A stretch of DNA of 64,000 nt from Allohahella sp002354735 (GTDB taxonomy: Bacteria > Pseudomonadota > Gammaproteobacteria > Pseudomonadales > Oleiphilaceae), in the NCBI RefSeq assembly GCF_047946665.1, contig NZ_CP172312.1, positions 3,286,001-3,350,000 on the forward strand, read 5' to 3'. The translations under genes and the position numbers were made by a program. Positions 58,534-64,000 of the stretch are shown here, piece after piece. Position 1 is the stretch's first letter, and every line of letters starts with the position of its first letter. Under the pieces are notes generated by a model. It worked only from the letters and a program-made list of their open reading frames with translations, had not been told where the DNA came from and ran no database searches.

Positions 58534-58992
58534 CTACGATTCAGCCTTCTGAACATACACCACAGGGGTTTCGCCCGAGTCGTCAAAATAGAACTCGTAT
58601 TCAGCTGTCTCTTCAGGAATGAAGTAGAAGTTCTCAAACTTGGACGAGCAGTTCGCCATCAACTTCCTGCCAAGCTCGACTTCCTTGTCTTCAGGATTGA
58701 GGAAACCGCAGTTGGTGCCTGGCGACCAGGAGGCGTCTGCGAATTTGAACTCATAGGGCTGGCCGTCGGCTTCCAGTTTGGCAGTGGCCTTGTAGAGATC
58801 TTCTCCCACACGCTGGACCTTGTAGGCGTCGTCCGCATCCCACCAGGTGAACATGCCACGGAGGTACAGCGTCTGGCTCAGATCAGGCTTGCCGCTCTTG
58901 TTAGTAGCCTCACCACCAGAGGTGGCGCAACCGGCCAGCAGCAAGGTCATGGTGACAAGAAAGACGGACAGGATTCTGTTGAGACTGGGCAT
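58534..58992 (-). CDS. Lipoprotein with possible carbohydrate-binding (pullulanase X25-like) fold
   Basis: Predicted lipoprotein of about 152 aa. From ATG 58990-58992 (MPSLNRILSVFLVTMTLLLAG) the signal peptide ends in LLLAGC; the mature part is a small beta-rich domain (LYLRGMFTWWDADDAYKVQR, LEADGQPYEFKFADASWSPG) with two cysteines (TNCGF and MANCSS). The pattern with aromatic WW and D residues resembles starch-binding modules of pullulanase type, so sugar binding or sensing is a fair guess; identity is not confirmed. It lies 20 bp upstream of zwf and probably belongs to the same operon. Confidence 0.65.
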   Translation of the reverse strand: MPSLNRILSVFLVTMTLLLAGCATSGGEATNKSGKPDLSQTLYLRGMFTWWDADDAYKVQRVGEDLYKATAKLEADGQPYEFKFADASWSPGTNCGFLNPEDKEVELGRKLMANCSSKFENFYFIPEETAEYEFYFDDSGETPVVYVQKAES

Positions 58993-59180
58993 TGGGGCTC
59001 CACTTGACGATGTTGAGGATTGCCGGATGAACTGGCATTGCAAGGGAGGATACAACTTTCCGAATCATACGCACACTGCCGGATGGCGAAGGGTGGCTCA
59101 GGGGGAGGGTCAGAGGACTAAAAGTGGCTGCACAGACCCAGGGGAAGTCCGTGCAACCAAAAGGGACACTGGGAGGTGTC

Positions 59181-60617
59181 TTATCTTCTAAAAAGTTTCC
59201 AGCGCTGCTGTGGATTACCGTTGCAGGCCCATAACTGGACGTTGGCGCCGTTGCTCTGGTAGCCGCCGGTCACGTCCATGCAGCTGTTGGCGTTGTTCTT
59301 CGCCCGTACGCTGTAGTAGCCGTTGCCCTCATCGCGCATGATCCAGCGCTGGTTGTTCGCGCCGCTCCAGTCCCACTGCAGGATATTGGTGCCATTGACG
59401 GTGCGGCCCCAGTCGAGATCGACGACCTTGCCGCTGTGAACCGCGCGCATTGCATAAGTGCCATCGCCAAGGTTGGTGATATCGAACTGCTGATTGCTGC
59501 CCCAGTGACAATCCCATTGCGTCAGGCTGGCACCCGCGGCCATGCTTCCAGCATACACATCCAGGCACTTGCCGCTGTGCATGGCCTGCAGCGTGTAGCG
59601 GCCTGCTATGGTGCCGACAGGCGTGCCAGGTGTCGTTGGCGCCCTGGTAAACACGGAAGCCTTTTTTGAAGTCTTCACGATGCCGTTCTCGCCGTCGTTA
59701 AACAGCATGTTGCCCCATGGCGTCAGGTTGTTGCTGAAATTGCTGACGATGTCGAGCGAGCGTAGGTCGCTGCTGTTTCCGGACCAGGACCAGCCGATGT
59801 AGCCGTAGCCGTGGCGGCGCGTGTGGTACATGACGGAGTTGGCTGCGACATATTTGCCAAAGTGATCAGCTGCGAACTCGCCCACGACGAGATGAAGCCC
59901 CTTGGCCTTGAACGAATCGAGGTAGCTGCTGACGCTCTGGTCGCTCTGGTAGACGTCGTACATGTGGACGCTGAAGATGGTGTTACGGCGCGGGTCGCTA
60001 TTGAAAACGGTCTGCGCGTTGTTACGCATGATGTTCTGCCAGTCCTGCCCCCAGTTGGCGGCATCGACCATAAGCGTGTGATTCAGGCCGGCATCGCGGA
60101 GACGCTTGATCGCATTCATGTGGCCGTTGACCCAGGCGCTCGCTGGCTGATGGTTGCCGAAGGGCTCGTTGGCAATATTGATGATGACGTAGTCTTCCTG
60201 ACCGACCAGCGCGTTCTTGATCGAGAGCCAGTAGTCCACAGCCTGATTGATGGTGCTGGCAGTCTGTTCGCCGTAGCCCGTGGTGTCGTGCACCTCCAGA
60301 ACGGCGATCAGGCCTTTGGACTTCGCCTGCGCGATGGTGTCGCGAACCTGGGATTCTGGGGTGCGCGACCAGAGGACGCCGTTGGAGAGCACGACGCGAA
60401 CGGTGTTGGCACCGCGACTGGCGATGTTCGCCAGCGACTGGTTAGTCTGTTGCGGGTACCAGGCATGGGCGACATTGACGCCGCGCATGACGAAGGTATT
60501 GCCATTGCCGTCGACCAGACGGCTAGCGGAGACGGTAAAGCCGGCATGAGCCGCAATACTGAGCGTGAGCAGAAACAGGCTGGCCGCCACAATCTTCACT
60601 GGTGTGAGTACACGCAT
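59181..60617 (-). CDS. Secreted GH5 endo-beta-1,4-mannanase with C-terminal ricin-type lectin (CBM13) domain
   Basis: Extracellular glycoside hydrolase of 478 aa. Signal peptide MRVLTPVKIVAASLFLLTLS then cleavage near AHAG; a GH5 catalytic barrel (about 25-330) with VRGVN-like FVMRGVNVAHAWYP, the acid/base Glu in VIINIANEPFG and the nucleophile Glu in LVVGEFAADH; and a ricin B trefoil (about 345-478) with three QxW repeats (SNQQFDI, NNQRWIM, PQQRWKL). The sequence HDTTGYGEQTASTINQAVDY and the WSWSGNSSDLRSLDIV segment look like subfamily GH5_8 mannanases; cellulase is less likely. Its mannose-yielding role fits beside hexose genes, but no mannose-specific genes are here. A weak hairpin follows the stop (59163-59180). 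Confidence 0.85.
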   Translation of the reverse strand: MRVLTPVKIVAASLFLLTLSIAAHAGFTVSASRLVDGNGNTFVMRGVNVAHAWYPQQTNQSLANIASRGANTVRVVLSNGVLWSRTPESQVRDTIAQAKSKGLIAVLEVHDTTGYGEQTASTINQAVDYWLSIKNALVGQEDYVIINIANEPFGNHQPASAWVNGHMNAIKRLRDAGLNHTLMVDAANWGQDWQNIMRNNAQTVFNSDPRRNTIFSVHMYDVYQSDQSVSSYLDSFKAKGLHLVVGEFAADHFGKYVAANSVMYHTRRHGYGYIGWSWSGNSSDLRSLDIVSNFSNNLTPWGNMLFNDGENGIVKTSKKASVFTRAPTTPGTPVGTIAGRYTLQAMHSGKCLDVYAGSMAAGASLTQWDCHWGSNQQFDITNLGDGTYAMRAVHSGKVVDLDWGRTVNGTNILQWDWSGANNQRWIMRDEGNGYYSVRAKNNANSCMDVTGGYQSNGANVQLWACNGNPQQRWKLFRR

Positions 60618-60860
60618 TCCATCGCTCTCTTATTGATATTTGGGACGATTGACGTGGCGGCAAAGTAGCATAGGCCATAGGTCTTACTGATCGTCGGTTT
60701 CGACGAGGCGGGGCGGAATATTTATGGAAACGTGCGGTGATCGACGCTTTGTGGGCCGATAATGAACGCTCGCGCCTACTGGTCGTGGGCGAGATGAGCA
60801 GGTATAATGCCGCCCTCCTCAAAACGCTGCGACTCTTTCTCGGGTAGCAACAGCGTCTTA
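60618..60860. other. Intergenic region between mannanase and tRNA-Ile2
   Basis: Divergent spacer. It must hold the mannanase promoter (minus), which I could not place, and the tRNA promoter at 60803-60808. Just upstream of the mannanase ribosome site the minus strand reads AATAAGAG, one base off a CA motif. Confidence 0.4.
60780..60808 (+). promoter_or_regulatory. Promoter of tRNA-Ile2
   Basis: TATAAT at 60803-60808 with a weak -35 (TGGTCG, 60780-60785) 17 nt before it and a G+C-rich discriminator (GCCGCCCTCC), about 52 nt before the tRNA. Confidence 0.5.
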
Positions 60861-60937
60861 GGGCCCATAGCTCAGTTGGTTAGAGCGTCCGACTCATAAT
60901 CGGCAGGTCCCAGGTTCAAGTCCTGGTGGGCCCACCA
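60861..60937 (+). tRNA. tRNA-Ile2 (CAU, lysidine-type)
   Basis: 77-nt cloverleaf with encoded CCA: acceptor GGGCCCA pairs with TGGGCCC, anticodon loop CTCATAA gives CAT. The C4-G69 and C5-G68 pairs are identity elements of tRNA-Ile2 for the lysidine synthetase TilS, which favours Ile2 over elongator Met. In Pseudomonas a tRNA of this type lies next to rpoD; here the Entner-Doudoroff and mannanase block separates them. Confidence 0.85.
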
Positions 60938-61098
60938 TTTGTCTTCATCCAATACTGAACCTGAGCTCAGGTCAAACTGGTCGTGTTCGTCGACAGCCCC
61001 TGGAGCCATTTAAGGGCTGTATGGGATCAGGTCGACACACAGCGGAGCTCTTCATGACATCCACAGCTTTTAGTGTTTTATGACGAACTTCCTGTCGA

Positions 61099-61431
61099 TC
61101 ACTCGAAATTGCTCGGGCACATACGATTGCATCGACACCTCAACGCGCCCCTTCCTTTACCTTTCCCGAAAACTAATTTGAAGGAAGCAACGACTCCAGC
61201 AGGCACGCAGAATAGTAGCAGCCAGTAGGGTAAATATAGGTAATACACTATGGCTAGGGATACCCAAAAGAAGATCGAAGCGAAGAACATAAAGAAAAAC
61301 TTCTTAGAAATTGGAGCATAACTGGTGCAGCCACAACCTCCGCAAAGATAAGGATGTCTTCGCGTCGAGCTAATCAAACGCCAAGCAGAGGTCATTCGCC
61401 CGATGCAGCTTTCATACATGCTCGTTCGCAC
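61099..61431 (-). CDS. Small Cys-rich membrane protein downstream of the RHS gene
   Basis: Not recognised. The 110-aa ORF starts at GTG 61429-61431, sharing one base with the RHS stop (TAGTG); ATG 61417-61419 is an alternative. It has two hydrophobic helices (about 45-66 and 68-88, FFMFFASIFFWVSLAIVYYL) flanked by cysteine clusters (CGGCGC before, CRCNRMC after) that could bind zinc. Its coupling to an RHS gene with a variable tip is the usual place of an immunity protein, but no immunity family is recognised. Confidence 0.5.
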   Translation of the reverse strand: MRTSMYESCIGRMTSAWRLISSTRRHPYLCGGCGCTSYAPISKKFFFMFFASIFFWVSLAIVYYLYLPYWLLLFCVPAGVVASFKLVFGKGKGRGALRCRCNRMCPSNFE

Positions 61432-64000
61432 TAGTAAGACCTCGTATTAGTAGTAGAAGTGGTCGTAGACAATCCTGGCAACCCTGTAGTTACAGAGAAG
61501 CGAAATCCGCTCCATTGATTGCTTCCATTAAATGTTAGGTCAAGAGCGTATCGTCCGTAATCTAAATTAATATTGTTGCTGGTTCCCTTGAAATTGTTGT
61601 CGAAGCTACCAAATGCAAGCCCAACTCCTAGCGATGAATCAATATCCAGTCCAGTGCCGCCGCCGGACACGTCGAAACTGCCTGCTTCAAAGTCGCCTCC
61701 GTTCAAGCCATTATTCCCTGTAGAAATACCATTGTCTGTAGTGAAATAGCTTCCCAAACCTCCTGTAGCCCCTACTCCGGGTACTAGCGTTAGATCACCC
61801 CCTGCATACACCGTAAATCTTGGCACTAGATTCGACCGCAGCCAATTTGGCAGCAAATTGCCAATAATCTTCAATGGATTCAGGCGTTTAGAAGCATTGT
61901 TTGAACTCTGACGCTCATTATTAAAAAGGTGTTGTATAGCGGCTGTCACGGCACCATTCGCAAAGCTCCCACCACTGAGTTTAGAAGCAGTCCCTCCGAA
62001 AATTGCCGCTATAGCAGTGCGACCTGCTACCGCAGCGACACTCTCGCCAGATATAACGGTATTGGACGCGAGTCCACCAATCTTACCGATACCACCTGCC
62101 ATGGCGCCTGACCTGAAGTCACCACCTCCAGCAACGCTTATCGCTCCCCCCAAAGCACTGTGTGCTGCTACGGCACCCACTGTTTTCATATCAAAGAATG
62201 TATAGTCTCCAAAAGCCTCCCCAATACCCGCAGATATGCCTGCCTGCACTGCAGTTGTTACCATGGTCACCATGGCAGCCTGAAAATCTCCATCAGTTAC
62301 CGCGTAGGTTACCGCCGCTGCGATAACGGCACAGGCTGGGGCGAAAGCTATACAGCCGCCTATCTGAATAACCTGACTCAAGTATTTATTCTTCCGCATC
62401 AACCGGCCAAGCTCCCGCAGAGCCTTGTCGATTACGTAAAGCGTCGCTACGATCGGAGCTAACACCGCAGTCGCTATAGCTTTTACAAGCTTCTTGAAGA
62501 AGAACCCGCTCGGGTCCGTCATTGAGAGCGGATTATTCAAGACATAGCTATACCTGTTCAGGCTCTGCAGATTATCCGGTTCCTGAACAAAGGGGTCAGC
62601 CGAGAGGAATCGCCCCAATTTCGCGTCGTAGACGCGACCGTTCATGTGAATGAGGCCCACGGCATCGAGATGCTCGTGACCTGTAAAGCCTCTGTCGGTC
62701 GTTTCATTCCTGTAGTTCAGCAGGTTGAATTCAGACATGACCGAAGCATCAACGAATCGGCGCTGTCCCCAGGCATCGAACGCCTGGCGCGTGACTGCTG
62801 CATTAACATCCGCAGTCGCGACCAATTTTGAGACATCTACAAGCGCAACGATCGAACCAAGATTATCGGTAAGCTGATACTGTTCAGTGACTTTGTCTGA
62901 CGCGTCGATGGTAATAATGACCGGACCCAGCGAATGCCGCTCCTTGGTCTTACTACCTGTGCTACTGCTTGTTTTAACGAGCTCATAAGTACCGACATAA
63001 AGCGTCTCTGTGGTACCGGCCGGAGTTCGATCAATACGCTTGAAACGGCTACGGTCCGGCCCGTAGAAGATTTCTACCGATGCGTCGCCCTTGGTGATTC
63101 GTTTAGGCTTGCCGAAACTTGTCCATTCGATAGTGCGCCCATCACCAGAAACCATATCGCCGTTGCGGTTATAGCAGTACTGAGCACCACCGGCTTTACT
63201 CACCGCATGGCTGTTTGCGCTGTAAGACGATCCCTCACAGGCAGTGCCATATTCATAGTCGCCCACATCAGACTTGAACGTGATATTGCCGTTATGGCTG
63301 TACCTCATGTTTCGCGTCTTGGTGCCAGTTATCGACGTTTCCGTCAGCACGCTCAGTCGATTGAGCTCGTCGTATTGAGCAGATTCGGACCAATTGTTGA
63401 GGTCGTCACTCCGACTGGAGACATTACCCAGCGCATCATAGGTGTAGTGATTGACCTGCAGATCGCCGAGTGCGGCAGGCGTGCTACTGACGATGGATTC
63501 AATCCAGCCAGTCTCAGCCATGTAACCCCTGCTCGTCGTGATAACACCATTGGCAAGGCGTTCGAGAGTCACCTGCCCTTTGGCATCCGTTTCAACTGCC
63601 TGCCAATAGATTCCGCCTGTATCTCGAACGATGCTCGTTAACATAGAACGGTGGTTGTATTTCTGGTGAACAACCAGACCGCCAGGGTACATCGTAGCTC
63701 TCGGACGGCTAAAGTTGTCGAAATCTGTGACTGTTGTTAGCGCCTTGCCGTCGATCGTTCGCATTTCGGCGTATGGGCGACTGAGTGAATCGTAATAGTT
63801 CCTCGCGGTGAAGCCGTCTGGCCCAGTCACCAACGAGGGCAGGCCCAAGCCGTTTGCCGCGGTATCATAGGTCCACTGCGTCACTTGCTGCGCAGGCGAA
63901 GCGCCTACGCATCCCTCCAGCGCTTGCTGTGGAGTACCTGCAAAGTTATCGATCCGACGGGCCTTACGGCCTAGCCTGTCATACTCGTAGCAGACTTTCT
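61431..64000 (-). CDS. RHS/YD-repeat protein with variable C-terminal tip (partial, continues beyond the window)
   Basis: Large surface or secreted RHS-family protein; the frame is open to the window end, where it reads CYEYDRLGRKARRI. YD repeats run through 62600-64000 (NHYTYDALGNVSSRSDDLNN, QYDELNRLSVL, MRYSHNGNITF). The core ends with GRFLSADPFVQEP and NRYSYVLNNPLSMTDPSGFF (about 62497-62630), the conserved RHS boundary. Beyond it lie about 355 residues: a hydrophobic Ala/Gly-rich part with GGGDFRSGAMAGGIGKIGG and ANGAVTAAIQHLFNN, then a Gly/Asn-rich beta-like tip (61434-61850) of unknown type. This is the architecture of polymorphic toxins, whose tip is the effector. The tip looks more A+T-rich than the core. 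Confidence 0.82.
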   Translation of the reverse strand, partial: KVCYEYDRLGRKARRIDNFAGTPQQALEGCVGASPAQQVTQWTYDTAANGLGLPSLVTGPDGFTARNYYDSLSRPYAEMRTIDGKALTTVTDFDNFSRPRATMYPGGLVVHQKYNHRSMLTSIVRDTGGIYWQAVETDAKGQVTLERLANGVITTSRGYMAETGWIESIVSSTPAALGDLQVNHYTYDALGNVSSRSDDLNNWSESAQYDELNRLSVLTETSITGTKTRNMRYSHNGNITFKSDVGDYEYGTACEGSSYSANSHAVSKAGGAQYCYNRNGDMVSGDGRTIEWTSFGKPKRITKGDASVEIFYGPDRSRFKRIDRTPAGTTETLYVGTYELVKTSSSTGSKTKERHSLGPVIITIDASDKVTEQYQLTDNLGSIVALVDVSKLVATADVNAAVTRQAFDAWGQRRFVDASVMSEFNLLNYRNETTDRGFTGHEHLDAVGLIHMNGRVYDAKLGRFLSADPFVQEPDNLQSLNRYSYVLNNPLSMTDPSGFFFKKLVKAIATAVLAPIVATLYVIDKALRELGRLMRKNKYLSQVIQIGGCIAFAPACAVIAAAVTYAVTDGDFQAAMVTMVTTAVQAGISAGIGEAFGDYTFFDMKTVGAVAAHSALGGAISVAGGGDFRSGAMAGGIGKIGGLASNTVISGESVAAVAGRTAIAAIFGGTASKLSGGSFANGAVTAAIQHLFNNERQSSNNASKRLNPLKIIGNLLPNWLRSNLVPRFTVYAGGDLTLVPGVGATGGLGSYFTTDNGISTGNNGLNGGDFEAGSFDVSGGGTGLDIDSSLGVGLAFGSFDNNFKGTSNNINLDYGRYALDLTFNGSNQWSGFRFSVTTGLPGLSTTTSTTNTRSY

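Noticed and set aside
59811..60668. 285-codon plus-strand ORF opposite the mannanase
   Set aside because: Antisense shadow; the minus-strand GH5 protein has signal peptide and catalytic residues.

Overview
This window is chromosomal DNA from a free-living gammaproteobacterium whose gene neighbourhoods are strongly Pseudomonas-like (Pseudomonadales sensu lato). The support is the order birA-coaX-SPOR-tRNAs-tuf-secE-nusG-rplKAJL-rpoB, argC-(DUF6776)-bactofilin-erpA next to anmK-M23-tyrS-rRNA, dksA-gluQ-cbrX-cbrA-cbrB-crcZ-pcnB-folK-panBC-pgi, and folB-plsY-tsaD-rpsU-yqeY-dnaG-rpoD. Several blocks that lie far apart in P. aeruginosa are joined here. The rRNA spacer has no tRNA genes and the Entner-Doudoroff genes sit beside rpoD, so it is probably not Pseudomonas itself. 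This placement is inferred from synteny and recognised families, not from a database search.

Layout. 1-8.3 kb (minus strand): translation and transcription core, read birA, coaX, SPOR protein, four tRNAs, tuf, tRNA-Trp, secE, nusG, rplK, rplA, rplJ, rplL, and rpoB cut by the window edge. 8.4-11.1 kb: a cold-shock gene, a Kef-like antiporter and a small exported protein. 11.1-16.5 kb: a complete 16S-23S-5S operon on the minus strand with its promoter, two boxA sites and a terminator. 16.5-23.8 kb: tyrS and envelope, Fe-S and arginine genes around M23 peptidase and anmK. 23.9-28.2 kb: ClC protein, hemJ, thiE, hemL. 28.2-32.9 kb: mrcB with its probable TPR lipoprotein activator LpoP, and an APH/AAA kinase-like protein.

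33-46.8 kb: dksA, gluQ (no canonical start codon), the CbrX/CbrA/CbrB two-component system, and just after cbrB an unannotated stretch with the hallmarks of the small RNA CrcZ: a sigma54 -24/-12 promoter, an upstream inverted repeat and at least four A-rich Hfq/Crc CA motifs. Then pcnB, folK, panB, panC, pgi, a second HPPK-like gene, folB and plsY. 46.8-53.2 kb: tsaD and the rpsU-yqeY-dnaG-rpoD macromolecular synthesis group. 53.3-60.6 kb (minus strand): a carbohydrate block reading secreted GH5 mannanase with a ricin-type lectin domain, lipoprotein, zwf, glk, edd, eda. 60.9 kb: tRNA-Ile2(CAU). 61.1-64 kb: an accessory locus with a small Cys-rich membrane protein and an RHS/YD-repeat protein running off the window, resembling a polymorphic toxin locus.

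How it fits together: CbrAB with the CrcZ-like RNA would set the carbon-use hierarchy through Hfq/Crc, while the mannanase and Entner-Doudoroff genes would take up one class of carbon source. The most interesting items are the CrcZ-like RNA, the start-less gluQ in frame with dksA, the RHS tip with its overlapping membrane partner, and a nested-hairpin leader upstream of the M23 peptidase.
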